Source of the DNA: Oreohelix idahoensis
Lineage: Eukaryota > Mollusca > Gastropoda > Stylommatophora > Oreohelicidae
DNA: 64,000 bases
Assembly (NCBI GenBank): GCA_024509875.1
Contig: JAMPIV010008062.1
Span: 186,001-250,000, forward strand
Reading direction: 5' to 3'
In this document: in pieces, positions 52,389 through 62,538 of the stretch
How the letters are laid out: every line of letters starts with the position of its first letter
Position numbering within the stretch: the stretch's first letter is position 1
Notes under the pieces: generated by a model
Database searches by the model: none
Seen by the model: the letters and a program-made list of their open reading frames with translations, nothing else
Told to the model about the DNA's origin: nothing
Program-made: the position numbers and the translations under genes

Positions 52389-55300
52389 ATGGCGGCAAAA
52401 CAATATCGCAACGCACCGCAAATGAGATTCGCCGGTCAAGATGATAAGAGTGCAGCTTTCTTGTTATGGCGCCAACGCATAGATCTATATTCCAAGACCA
52501 CTGGTCTGGAAGGACAAACCCTAACTCCATATATCCTAGAAGCATTGGACGATGAAGGTTTGAAAATTTACAACAGTTTTGCTACCGCCATGCCTGTGGA
52601 GTCGGCGACAGACCCCGCAGCCATATTGGACGAATTTGAAAAACGTCTGATAATAAAGCACACGAACTTTAGAGCGGCAAGATTAGAACTTCACCACCTG
52701 CGACAGAAACCTGGTGAAAGTCTAGATGATTTTTTCACTCGCATCAAGGAGAAAACAAGTGTATGCAAATTTAACAAAGAAGAAGAAAAAGAGCGAATTA
52801 TCGAACAGATCCTTCTCAGCACACCAATGCCAGAGTTCCAGAAATGGATACTGAGCCAGAGTGATACACTAACTTTACAACAACTTCTGGATGAAGGCAG
52901 GAAACACGAGGCACAAGCACTAAACATTAAACAAATTCAGCAAGGTACAGTAACAGCCCAGGTGGATGCAGTAAAAAGCTATAAACCCAAACAAAACAAA
53001 GCAACCGGTTCGAAGCAACAAGAAAAACACAACACAAGCAGAGGTGCTATGTGTAAATGTTGTGGCCTAAACCACATACAAAACCACTGTCCAGCTAAAG
53101 ACTCTACATGTCATTACTGCAGAAAGAGGGGCCACTGGATAAAATTATGTTTCAAGAGGAAACAAGACAGTGCTCAACACAACCTTCACAGCAGAGAGTC
53201 ATCAAAACAAACACACTTTATGATGACTGAGGACCTTGACTCCAGTGAAGAAAGTGATCCTTCCACATTTGATACTGTGAAGATACTAACTTTCAGTAAT
53301 GAACCAAAGAGAACGCAGGCTTTCTGCAAGGTACAATTCCGAATACCAGGAATTAAAAGGCACAAAGAAAGATATATTCGGTTCAAGATAGACACAGGTG
53401 CCCAAGGTAACACTCTACCCTTAAGAATATTCAGACAGATCATGCCTGACAAGGTGGATGAGCAAGGATTTCCCACAAGGGATGTAAAAAGTAGGAGTGG
53501 CAGGACAAAGCTAAGAGCTTACAATGGAACAAGTATAGACTGTTTCGGAGCAGTAACACTTGAATGTTTATACAGAGACTCTGAATGGACATCGTCAACA
53601 TTTTACTTGGTAGATGTTGAAGGACCTGCAATTTTGGGTTTACCAATGTGCGAAAAGCTGAGTGTGGTAACTATTAACAACATTAAAGCTGACAAAAAAG
53701 AACATCTTACTCTACACGTCACTGGAGTAGATGACCTTAAACAGCGATTCCCAGAACAGTTCGACAGAATAGGCAAACTTCCAGGAAAGGCAAGATTCTT
53801 TTTAAAAGACAACACTGAGCCAAAGATAGACCCACCTAGAAAGTATCCTATACATGTTAAACAGAAACTTGCCACAGAACTAGAAAAGATGGTGCAGAAT
53901 GATGTTATTAGAAAGGTTGAAGAGCATTCTGATTGGTGTAGTAGTATCACAACCGTTCTGAAGCAGGATGGTTCTCTTCGGGTTTGCCTTGACCCAAAAC
54001 ACTTAAACAACAGTCTAAAGCGCTGTCCACACAAAATGCATACAGTGGAAGAGATAACTCACAGATTCCACAATGCCAAATATTTTTCTAAACTAGATGC
54101 TGTACACGGATACTGGAGTGTTGAGATAGCAGAGGAAAGTCAACTCCTTACAACTTTTCGAACACCATTCGGCAGATATTGTTTCAAGAGACTCCCATTT
54201 GGTTTGAATGTATCACAAGACATCTTTCAACAGAAGATTGACAACATTGTTGAGCAATGTTCTGGTACAATGGCTATTGCGGATGACATTGTAGTCTGCG
54301 GCAGGTCAGAACAAGAACACGACCGTAACTTGATTAACTTGATGCATGTAGCACAGGCCAATGGGCTAACATTCAACAGCAAAAAGTGTACAATTAAGGC
54401 AACGGAGATACAATTTTTTGGATTGCTGTACACCCAGAATGGTGTAAAACCAGACCCTAAAAAGGTTGAAGATATTCATGACATGCCAACACCAGCTACA
54501 AAGAAGGAACTGCAACAATTCTTAGGTGCTGTCAATTTCCTAGCACAATTCATACCAAATTTGTCAGCTGCTGCAGAACCTTTGCGATCTCTACTACAGA
54601 ATGAAACTCCGTATGAATGGTCAGAAGACTACCAACACATATTCAACCACTTGAAGACCCTCATATCATCTGATGCATGCTTGAAATACTATGACATGCA
54701 AGCACCCACTTTTCTCATGGTTGATTCCAGTCTGAAAGGCCTAGGAGCAGCACTTTTGCAACCAGACAAAAATCCTGAAGGACACTATGCCAAAGAACTT
54801 CGTCCTGTAGCTTACGCAAGCAAATCATTAAGTTCTGGCGAAAAGAAACTTGCAAACATTGAAAGAGAAATGCTAGCTGTACGTTTTGGAATCAAACGCT
54901 TCCACACATTTCTTTTCAACCGCCCATTTACAATTCTCTCAGATCACAAGCCACTTGAGATGATTCATAAAAAACCAATAGCTTCAGCACCACCACGACT
55001 ACAAGCTCTGTTATTGGAAACACAAGGTTATGATTTTAATATTCAGTATATCCCAGGAGAGGATATAGGTCTTGCAGATGCTCTCAGCAGACTACCAAAC
55101 CCCAACAAGACAGCAGATCTTACCCCAAACATCAAAGTTGATTTTGTCAAGTTTAGCGATAATCGGCTTGAACACATCAGAGAAGACACAATGAGAGATC
55201 CTATCCTTAACTCTCTCAAAGAACTGATATACCATGGATGGCCAAGCTCTATCAGGGAAGTTCCAACACACATCCGTCCATACTACTCGATGAGGGACGA

Positions 55301-56480
55301 GTTAAGCATCGAAGATGGTCTGATCCTTAAAGGAGATCGCATTGTTGTACCAGAAACACAACGCGATATCATCCTTAAACAGCTCCATAATAGTCACCTT
55401 GGTATTGTGAAGACACAACTGAGAGCAAAGAAAGATGTTTACTGGCCACAGATAAACAAGGACATAGAAACACTATGTAAAAACTGTTCAATTTGCCAAG
55501 AACATGCAAATAGGCAGTGCAGAGAACCTCTCATACCATCAGACATACCATTGAGCCCTTGGAGCATTATAGGAACTGATATTTTCTCAATCGACAATAA
55601 TGACTATCTTATTATTGCTGATTACTACAGCAAATTTCCCATCATTGAGAAACTTCCACAACCCTCACCATCAGCTGTTATTGCAGACATTACAAAGAAG
55701 TATTGCAGCATGTTTGGCATCCCAGATGAAATTAGATCAGACAACGGTCCACATTTCTCAGGTCAAGCATACAGAAACTTCACTAAGGACTGGAAGATCA
55801 AACACACAACATCATCACCTAGATACCCTAAATCTAATGGTTTCATTGAGAGACAGATACAAACTATCAAGTCAATCATGAAGAAAACAAGAACAGAGGA
55901 TGTACACCTAGCACTCTTGAGATGGAGAACAACACCGGTAGACAGTAAGATCGACAGTCCAGCAGAACTTATGTTTGATAGAAGAATTAAAGACCTCCTA
56001 CCATCTAAGGTCCACTTCCGTCCACAACATAGAGACAGCACATATGATCAACTTCAGCATCGTCAGCAAGTTCAGAAATCCAACTATGACAAATGTGCTA
56101 AAGACTTACCACCATTATATCCTGGTCAGCATGTGACTACCTACAACCACAACAATGACACATGGTCAAAAGCAACAATCATTTCCAGAAACCCTGAACC
56201 CAGGAGCTATACTTTAAGACCAGACAGCAGCAGCAACCTCCTGAGGCGAAACAGAGTGGACATAAGAGAAATCCCACAGAATACAACAGAACAGAGAATT
56301 CCCATGCTTTCAACAGACAATGCAGTAACTCCAGACCTTGGTGCCCCACAAAACCAACAAGCGCCAAGGCCGAAATCACAACCAACTCAAGCTAAACCAG
56401 GGACTTCCGCAGAACCACCAGCACTTTACACCACTCGTTCTGGCCGTACAGTGACACCTCCCAGCCGATACAGACAGTGA
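52389..56480 (+). CDS. Gypsy Gag-Pol polyprotein, 1363 codons, intact
   Basis: A single frame holds Gag and Pol, so no frameshift signal is needed. In order: Gag capsid-like region (1-210); two zinc knuckles from C222, CKCCGLNHIQNHC and CHYCRKRGHWIKLC; aspartic protease (D335 in IDTGAQGNTL); reverse transcriptase with MAIADDIVV (IADD 630-633); RNase H (D779 in MVDSSLKGLG, LSDHKPLEM); integrase zinc region (H1000, H1003, C1030, C1033); integrase core D1064, D1118, E1154 with 35 residues between the last two. The order RT-RNaseH-IN marks Ty3/gypsy; it resembles the Mag-type 'K02A2.6-like' group. The start at 52389 lies just after the primer site and leader. No stop or missing catalytic residue seen, so it may be active. 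Confidence 0.95.
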   Translation: MAAKQYRNAPQMRFAGQDDKSAAFLLWRQRIDLYSKTTGLEGQTLTPYILEALDDEGLKIYNSFATAMPVESATDPAAILDEFEKRLIIKHTNFRAARLELHHLRQKPGESLDDFFTRIKEKTSVCKFNKEEEKERIIEQILLSTPMPEFQKWILSQSDTLTLQQLLDEGRKHEAQALNIKQIQQGTVTAQVDAVKSYKPKQNKATGSKQQEKHNTSRGAMCKCCGLNHIQNHCPAKDSTCHYCRKRGHWIKLCFKRKQDSAQHNLHSRESSKQTHFMMTEDLDSSEESDPSTFDTVKILTFSNEPKRTQAFCKVQFRIPGIKRHKERYIRFKIDTGAQGNTLPLRIFRQIMPDKVDEQGFPTRDVKSRSGRTKLRAYNGTSIDCFGAVTLECLYRDSEWTSSTFYLVDVEGPAILGLPMCEKLSVVTINNIKADKKEHLTLHVTGVDDLKQRFPEQFDRIGKLPGKARFFLKDNTEPKIDPPRKYPIHVKQKLATELEKMVQNDVIRKVEEHSDWCSSITTVLKQDGSLRVCLDPKHLNNSLKRCPHKMHTVEEITHRFHNAKYFSKLDAVHGYWSVEIAEESQLLTTFRTPFGRYCFKRLPFGLNVSQDIFQQKIDNIVEQCSGTMAIADDIVVCGRSEQEHDRNLINLMHVAQANGLTFNSKKCTIKATEIQFFGLLYTQNGVKPDPKKVEDIHDMPTPATKKELQQFLGAVNFLAQFIPNLSAAAEPLRSLLQNETPYEWSEDYQHIFNHLKTLISSDACLKYYDMQAPTFLMVDSSLKGLGAALLQPDKNPEGHYAKELRPVAYASKSLSSGEKKLANIEREMLAVRFGIKRFHTFLFNRPFTILSDHKPLEMIHKKPIASAPPRLQALLLETQGYDFNIQYIPGEDIGLADALSRLPNPNKTADLTPNIKVDFVKFSDNRLEHIREDTMRDPILNSLKELIYHGWPSSIREVPTHIRPYYSMRDELSIEDGLILKGDRIVVPETQRDIILKQLHNSHLGIVKTQLRAKKDVYWPQINKDIETLCKNCSICQEHANRQCREPLIPSDIPLSPWSIIGTDIFSIDNNDYLIIADYYSKFPIIEKLPQPSPSAVIADITKKYCSMFGIPDEIRSDNGPHFSGQAYRNFTKDWKIKHTTSSPRYPKSNGFIERQIQTIKSIMKKTRTEDVHLALLRWRTTPVDSKIDSPAELMFDRRIKDLLPSKVHFRPQHRDSTYDQLQHRQQVQKSNYDKCAKDLPPLYPGQHVTTYNHNNDTWSKATIISRNPEPRSYTLRPDSSSNLLRRNRVDIREIPQNTTEQRIPMLSTDNAVTPDLGAPQNQQAPRPKSQPTQAKPGTSAEPPALYTTRSGRTVTPPSRYRQ

Positions 56481-56567
56481 CATATATACTCACACTGAGC
56501 ATTACACATACTTATCCTTTCTCACATGAAACATTTCGTTGGAAATGTTTGCACACATTTTTTTTTC

Positions 56568-56580
56568 AAAAAAGGGGGGA
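56568..56580 (+). promoter_or_regulatory. Polypurine tract
   Basis: aaaaaagggggga abuts the 3' LTR; primes plus-strand DNA synthesis. Confidence 0.92.
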
Positions 56581-56763
56581 TGTAATATGAATACATTAAA
56601 GTACGAACCACACATTGTAATATAATGCGAATCTTGACATGTACGATATTCTGTAAATAAACATGGCTACGAATTGAACATGCTTTTACTGAGTCCCTTC
56701 TGAAACGTGTGTGCTTGTGTAGATGACGAGGTAATGATTATATACATACATCATAACATTACA
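56581..56763 (+). repeat. 3' LTR of the gypsy element
   Basis: Identical to the 5' LTR over 183 bp by direct reading; AATAAA at 56656-56661. Confidence 0.96.
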
Positions 56764-56981
56764 GTGCAGACTTTAAGCCCACAAATGCAATTCTGCAAAG
56801 TGCTAAAAGTGCATGTGTTGATTATAATACAAAACACTGTGCATCGAACCTCACAATCACTAAGTTTTTTTATCTGTAAAGAACAGCATGAGACTATTAG
56901 CATGTTTTATATCACAATAATTCAAATGCTAATAGATTTGTATGTGTCAATTCTCATTTTAAAACTGTATTGTGTATAATT

Positions 56982-57342
56982 TATTAATATATTTTTTGCG
57001 TAAGGATTTTTGGGTGTTTGTAAGGATTTTTTTGGTTCGGGGTACAGGTTTTTGTCTCAGGAGATGGACAGGTATGCATACTATCTTTATACCCAAAAAA
57101 TGCATTAGAACCAAGTGTGAATATTATACAAAACAAAGCAACCAGAATTTTGGCTCGTGAAGCACACAGCATGTGACAAGTGACCAACAGCATGTTCAGA
57201 AATACAATATGAAATAACATAATAAAAGAAAATGTTGGAAGCATAGGCATACCTGTAAACCTCCTGAGACAAAAAACTGTATGCCGGACCAGTAAAAACC
57301 TTACAAACACCCCAAAAACCTTACAACAAATATATTAATATA
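56982..57342. repeat. 95-bp inverted-repeat pair around a 169-bp spacer
   Basis: 56982-57077 and 57247-57342 are inverted copies (both start tattaatatatttt/tttg on the outside and share gtaaggtt-like, gggtgtttgtaagg and tttgtctcagga). Their inner ends read gacaggtatgc and gcatacctgt, the same terminal motif as the outer ends of the large element. Either a small foldback MITE, or two element ends facing each other. Confidence 0.82.
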
Positions 57343-57769
57343 TTAAATCTGATACGGTTTTAAAAAGACAAATGACTTATACTAATTAGTTTACCATTTG
57401 AAATAGTGTGATATAAAACAAATAAAGTCTCGTGCTGTTCTTTATATGTATTAGAAATACTGCAAGTGATAACACTGACAAACAACATTTTTCTTTCTTA
57501 TATAAGAATAAGTGTTCTTAGGTCAGTTTCTTGCGTTGATTTCAAATTTGAAATCCGTTTATCTCTATCATGTCGGGTTCTTAAGATATTTGTGAATAAA
57601 TATATTTTGGGGAAACCGTTATTTGCTCCGTTTCATTTTTACTATATAACTTTTTAAAAATTAATAAAATGCAAAATAATTCTACTTTTTATACTGCTAA
57701 AAGATGCATGACATATGTTACGTTATATTTCAAATAGTTACTGTATTTTGAAATAATTCTGAGTGAAAT
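57343..57769. other. AT-rich region upstream of the 568-codon ORF
   Basis: No coding content. It could hold the promoter of the ORF; aatatggcttctag carries the start codon. No clear TATA box can be singled out in such AT-rich sequence. Confidence 0.35.
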
Positions 57770-59476
57770 ATGGCTTCTAGAAGTTGTAGAAATTCGGCTG
57801 ATCTGTTCTGTTACGTGTGCGGATATTTTACCGATCGTGTTCACCAGAAAAACTTTACACCATTGCTAAAGAAAGCATATGAACTTTATTTCGATTCGAA
57901 AGTTGATGATGCAAATAAATCTTGGAAGCCAAATGCAGTTTGTTCGACTTGTGCAAATACATTGGCAGGTTGGTTACGAAAATCGCCGAAGCATAAGTCG
58001 ATGCCTTTTGGAGTGCCAGTAATATGGCGTGAACCGACAAATCACGCTACTGATTGTTACTTCTGCTTGACAAATATCTATGGTTTCACTTTTAAAACTA
58101 GAAAGTCTGTGGTTTATCCAAATATTGAATCGGTTTCGAAACCAGTGCCTCATGATCCAATCACGTGTCCGATCCCAGTTCCACCAGAACAATATCCGTT
58201 GGACGTGAATGAACCATCAGAAAGTTATAGTTTACCTGCTTTAGAAACTAATTCTGACTCGGATTATATACCGGTGAATGATGGTGTTCACTTAATTAAC
58301 CATTCAGAACTTTCAGATCTAATACGTGATCTCGCTCTCACCAAAGGACAAGCGGAATTACTCGGTTCGCGACTCAAAGAATGGAATCTTTTAGCGCCCA
58401 ATACTCCGATATCTAAATTTCGTCATAGACACAGAGAACTTGTTCAATACTTTGAGATGGATGATGACATTTGCTATTGCAAAGATGTAAAAGGTCTAAT
58501 GGTGCACCTCGGTCATGAGCACATAGTCAACGAATGGCGACTTTTCATCGACTCTTCCAAGACTAGTCTAAAAGCCGTGTTATTGCATAATGGAAATTTA
58601 TTTTCATCAATTCCAGTCGCCTACTCTGTTCATATGAAAGAAACTTATGACAATATGGCTATACTTTTGGCAAAAATAAAGTACAATGACTACCAATGGC
58701 GGATTTGTGGAGACCTAAAGGTCATTGCAATTCTCACGGGCATGCAGACTGGGTATACTAAATTTTGTTGCTTCCTATGTGAATGGGACAGCCGCAACAG
58801 ACAGGAACATTATGCAAGAAAGGTGTGGCCTATCAGGGATCGTATGCAGCTCGGGCATAAAAATGTAATACACGAGCCATTAGCTAACAAAGACAGCATC
58901 ATTTTACCACCGTTACATATAAAGTTGGGGCTCATGAATAATTTCGTAAAAGCGTTAGATAAAACGAGCAAAGCTTTCACTTATCTTCGAGAAAAGTTTC
59001 CGCAAATTAGCGATGCAAAGATTAGCGATGCAAAGATAAAGGAAGGTATCTTTGTAGGACCTCAGATTAGGAAAGTTATTGCAGACAAACAATTCGAGAA
59101 CTTGTTACATGGTAGTGAACTTCGCGCATGGATGGCATTCAAATCGATCGTCGATAACTTTCTGGGAAATCACAAATCTGTCGACTATGTGCATATTGTT
59201 AAGCAGTGCATAGATGCATACAGAATTATGGGCTGTAACATGTCCCTCAAAATCCATTTGCTCGATTCGCATCTTGACTTTTTCCCTGACAACCTTGGCG
59301 AAGTCAGCGATGAACATGGAGAACGATTCCATCAAGATATCGCCGTAATGGAGTCACGTTATCAAGGACGGTGGAGTGTGACCATGCTTGCTGATTATTG
59401 TTGGATGCTTCATCGCGATGTACCACATGCCATTCACCGACGAAAGTCGACTGCAAAGAAATTCAAGCCTACATAA
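57770..59476 (+). CDS. Unclassified 568-aa protein, probably a transposase-like protein
   Basis: Intact ORF. N-terminus C14-x2-C17 and C58-x2-C61 resembles a ZAD-type zinc module; a second pair is C96-x2-C99. The middle and end carry blocks that I recall from many uncharacterised invertebrate proteins: EWRLFIDSSKTSLKAVLLHN (D261), WRICGDLKVIAIL (D315), CCFLCEWDSRNRQ (C333-C337) and LLDSHLDFFPDNLG with SDEHGERFHQDIAVMESRYQ (D514, H516, E518). Spaced acidic residues on predicted strands suggest an RNase H-like (DDE/D) core, but this is inference. A 15-bp duplication gives ISDAKISDAK at 413-422. Codon composition is balanced and no intron is needed. It lies inside the large inverted-repeat element and is the only candidate for its mobility protein. 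Alternative: a domesticated host gene. Confidence 0.72.
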   Translation: MASRSCRNSADLFCYVCGYFTDRVHQKNFTPLLKKAYELYFDSKVDDANKSWKPNAVCSTCANTLAGWLRKSPKHKSMPFGVPVIWREPTNHATDCYFCLTNIYGFTFKTRKSVVYPNIESVSKPVPHDPITCPIPVPPEQYPLDVNEPSESYSLPALETNSDSDYIPVNDGVHLINHSELSDLIRDLALTKGQAELLGSRLKEWNLLAPNTPISKFRHRHRELVQYFEMDDDICYCKDVKGLMVHLGHEHIVNEWRLFIDSSKTSLKAVLLHNGNLFSSIPVAYSVHMKETYDNMAILLAKIKYNDYQWRICGDLKVIAILTGMQTGYTKFCCFLCEWDSRNRQEHYARKVWPIRDRMQLGHKNVIHEPLANKDSIILPPLHIKLGLMNNFVKALDKTSKAFTYLREKFPQISDAKISDAKIKEGIFVGPQIRKVIADKQFENLLHGSELRAWMAFKSIVDNFLGNHKSVDYVHIVKQCIDAYRIMGCNMSLKIHLLDSHLDFFPDNLGEVSDEHGERFHQDIAVMESRYQGRWSVTMLADYCWMLHRDVPHAIHRRKSTAKKFKPT

Positions 59477-59909
59477 CTGTTATACTTCTTGTACAAATGA
59501 TGTTGTAATACTGTATGCGTTGTTAAAAAACTTCAATTGCGTATTTCTAGAGATCCCGACCTGATAGAGAAAAACGGTTTGCAGATTTAAAAACAGCGCA
59601 TTAAAATTGATCAGAAAAACATAGAAATGTTAGAGAAAGAAAAAAAAAATTTTTTTTTGTTAGTCAGTGTAATCATTTAAAATGTAAGTTATATCCCATA
59701 AAATTATCATAGTCTTCATAACATGGTGATGTTTGTGTTAGTTTTGTAAAATGAACCAGAAAATCAATAACTTTATATCAGAAGTCAGATTATAACGGTG
59801 GTGATTAATAATAAAAATGAAGACAAAATACTACCATGTACCAAAATACTAATATCCTAGTATTTGTAAACTGATGCGCTCAAATGGTCATTATTATGCT
59901 AGTTTTAAA
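59477..59909. other. Downstream region of the 568-codon ORF
   Basis: AT-rich with a poly-A/T stretch at 59638-59660. No gene seen; the first part may be 3' UTR. Confidence 0.35.
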
Positions 59910-60600
59910 TTAACTCTTTCCGTACGTAATTATTTTCAGCTCTGGACGGAATTATTTTTAAGCCCCAAAAATTTACACATACATAATTTACGTTTACTGA
60001 CAATGTGTGTCTAATCATGAGTTAAGTATAACATATTATATATCAAATTAAAGTACATTGGATGAACAATATAAATCCATATACCTTTCTAGCTAATTTT
60101 ATGTTATGTTTATGTTATAACAGATAACATGTACACGGAAAAAAAGATAACTTGAAATTTTGAACAAAAATTTTCGACTTACGTAAGGCTTGTAACATAA
60201 ATTGTTATCACAATACAGTTTCACTGCTCTCTTTGTGCAGGTAATCCATTTAGAAACACAGAAAAAGTAAGAAAGTTATGGTTGATCACACAGTTTGTTC
60301 ACTGTTCACATATTAGTAACATATCCTGTGTGTTTTTCGGCCATTATGGCGATACGACAAAACACGATTAAAGATGAAGATAAATGTGAAAAAATTCGTT
60401 CAAACGCAAATAAAAGACGTTGAAGCTTGTTGAAATTTGCCCAGTTTTGTGTTTACTTCTGTTCGAGATAAATTCCGGGCAGTATAAAATATCAGAATAG
60501 AAAGAAACAATGAAATAAATCAGCGTCTTTTAAAAGATCTTACGTCTACAGCGTTCGGCCTTTGCATCTATTATTAGATCTTGCGTACGGAATCAGTTAA
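59910..60600. mobile_element. piggyBac-like MITE, 683 bp, TTAA sites
   Basis: TTAA at 59910-59913 and 60597-60600; ends ctctttccgtacgtaa and, reversed, ctgattccgtacgcaa. No transposase text recognised. Nested in the large inverted-repeat element. Confidence 0.8.
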
Positions 60601-61560
60601 GGATTTCATCCCGTGCATGAAATACTGTGACTACTACTACGACCTCTGAACTTTCGTTTCTGAAATTTTTTTTTAGGCTGTACCAAACAGATGGCCCCAC
60701 TGTCCTTCATTTCAACCAAATTTACAGACGCAGTAAAAAGGAAAAGGGTCGGGGATGTAAATGATTAGGTTTAGGAATCATAAACCTAACCCTGTAACCT
60801 TACTATAGTTCGGGCGAAAACGACATATTTCAATAGCCCCGAATGATTTGTCCCACTGTGCTTTATTTCCACCAAAAAAGGTACAGTACACATTTCTCAC
60901 CATTTCGCTAAGAAAAAAAAAACGGAAAATCGTATGTACAGCTTTTTCACGCGTAAGAACGTTCACAAACACCCAGACCGCGCTAATATAATAATAAAAA
61001 TGAATTAATTCATTTTAAAAAACCAAACAAATGCAGTAATAACATACAATAATCATGCCTCGTGTAACTATTTCGCGATTTCATCTCTTGATGCTTATCC
61101 CAACGATACACACCAAGAAACAACATTACAAAACACTAACCTTAACCCTAAACCTACTCGTTCTGCAAATACACAAATGATACTGTGTAACAAAACACTC
61201 ATATCAGACTTTAAAAAAAAAAATAATAATAAAGAACAACAGCAACAGACAATTATGCTCCCACCTATGGAATCGATTTCGCCGCAATTACTGAAGTAAT
61301 CTACACATAGGCCTACTACACTGCGCCGTTACCTGTTTTGTTTGCAGTTTCATCCTCAACGGCTCGAACGCACATAAACAAAAATGCTGCCTCGCATTAA
61401 TCCTAACCCTATCTCTTCCCATCTTATTGATACACAATAAATTAAAAAAATTTTTTTAAACCCACAAGAAAACATCGTACGTTAAAAATAACGAACAACA
61501 AATTTCCAACTTACCATTATAAAGTGGTAATCAAATTCATAATAAACAATAAACATCTAA
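60601..61560. other. Right interior of the large inverted-repeat element
   Basis: AT-rich with no ORF beyond 64 codons. ctaacc/aaccctaa words recur loosely (60765-60800, 61135-61160, 61400-61415) without forming an array. Confidence 0.35.
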
Positions 61561-61856
61561 TGATTGGTTGCTGGGAATGACCTCGTTTTAAAAACAGACG
61601 CCGAGAAATCCCGGAATTAAAAAAATATAATTGGTTTTAAAAAAAACCTGGGCTAGAAAATATTTTCTGATTTAAAAAAAAATTTGGGTTGGAAAATATT
61701 TTAACATTTTTTTTTAATGAAAAAAAAATTTAAAAATTTTTTTTTTTTCCATTTTTTTCGAGAAAATCCGTACATCGACCTCCAAAAGGCTTACACTGCC
61801 AACAGTATAATAAAACGTACATTGTACGATAAAAACGTACAATTTGACAGGTATGT

Positions 61857-62475
61857 CACACATGAATAGAGCCATAATTAATTAAATGGCTTGTACACAT
61901 CAATATAACACGGGTAGTAGTGTCCACACTTTGGCACCACATTATTAGTGAATCAGCATTGTATCCAATTTCCTTATTTTGATGTAAATTATTTTGAAGC
62001 TTGACAGAAATCAGCAGCATCAAGGACGTCTAGTGTGCGTACAAATAACTATCATCACATGAGAATGAGCAAAAATAAGTAAAAGATACATGCTTAAAAT
62101 AATGAGTTTACTCAAATGTTTTGTCTATTTAATGCTAAATGACAAAAATTTATTCACGTGAAATGGAGATAATTGGCAAAATTGGGATCCAAACTCTAAC
62201 AGCGGCGTAAGTGATCCTACTTTGTGCCGATCCCCACATTATATTGTGTCCAGTTTATATTTAAAATGTAATTTATACTTTTAAGAGAATAAATTACTGA
62301 AAACAACTATGAATTGTGCTGTCCCTTGTTGAAGAGATTTAGCGTTTACATTAGTAAGTTAATACTTTAACAATGCTGTGCTTTGCCATTTTGAAGAGGC
62401 CAAGGGCTTAAGTTAGAGTTTAATAACTAAACAATTAAGAACCAAGATAGATCATGAAGGTACAATATTTAATAC
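61857..62475. other. Intron sequence without recognised feature
   Basis: AT-rich; no exon or repeat edge found. Confidence 0.4.
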
Positions 62476-62538
62476 CTGGTTCTGGTATTTTCTCAGGTGG
62501 CTTCTCAGGTGCTTTGCCTTTGACTTTACTTTTTTTAC
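62476..62538 (-). CDS. CFAP54: CFAP54-like exon, K/P/E-rich linker
   Basis: Acceptor gaacagcag, donor CCAG|gtatta. It encodes KKSKVKGKAPEKPPEKIPEP, a charged linker. It needs two codon bases to start and leaves one base, which joins exactly to the next exon at 50055. The intron between them is about 12.4 kb and holds the large inverted-repeat element and the gypsy insertion. Short and of low complexity, so weaker than the other exons. Confidence 0.55.

Larger units (their letters stand above)
52106..56768 (+). mobile_element. Complete Ty3/gypsy LTR retrotransposon, identical LTRs, 5-bp TSD
   Basis: TSD gtgca at 52106-52110 and 56764-56768. LTRs 52111-52293 and 56581-56763, each 183 bp, TGTAAT...ATTACA, with no difference seen. 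Primer site at 52294-52306 and polypurine tract at 56568-56580. One ORF fills the interior. All parts needed for mobility appear present; it sits inside the large inverted-repeat element within a CFAP54 intron. Confidence 0.97.
50717..61856. mobile_element. Large inverted-repeat element (~6.5 kb without nested gypsy)
   Basis: 50717-51008 and 61561-61856 are inverted copies of each other, about 295 bp at roughly 75-80 percent identity by eye. Both begin acctgtca, share cgtacaatgtac, ttttccaaccca, tttctagcccaggttttttt and ttaattccggga, and end ccagcaaccaatca. TA flanks cctgtc at both outer ends. Inside are a 330-bp tandem repeat, the gypsy insertion with its TSD, a 95-bp inverted-repeat pair at 56982-57342 and the 568-codon ORF. 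Likely a DNA transposon of unassigned superfamily, or two related elements joined head to head. Confidence 0.7.
3917..62538 (-). other. CFAP54: Internal part of a CFAP54-like gene (multi-exon, both ends outside window)
   Basis: Seen: fifteen minus-strand blocks, nearly all bounded by AG acceptors and GT donors, whose phases join into one reading frame of about 600 residues. Known: CFAP54 is a protein of about 3000 residues in the central-pair apparatus of motile cilia and flagella. The motifs NALKG-TVWNTVKDL, LFAVAAYSANGKLIG, GETTKPIL and AYQAGYYNIANQAF match my memory of that family; this was not searched. A fibronectin-III-like fold spans the exons at 9693-9872, 6105-6197 and 5577-5759. Introns run from about 0.3 kb to 12 kb and are packed with transposons. 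Inference: a working cilium gene with swollen introns, although one exon (46012-46143) lacks a clear donor. The alternative is another FN3-containing cilium protein. Confidence 0.75.

Noticed and set aside
55600..55881. 93-codon frame inside the gypsy pol gene
   Set aside because: Shadow frame of the integrase region; no support.
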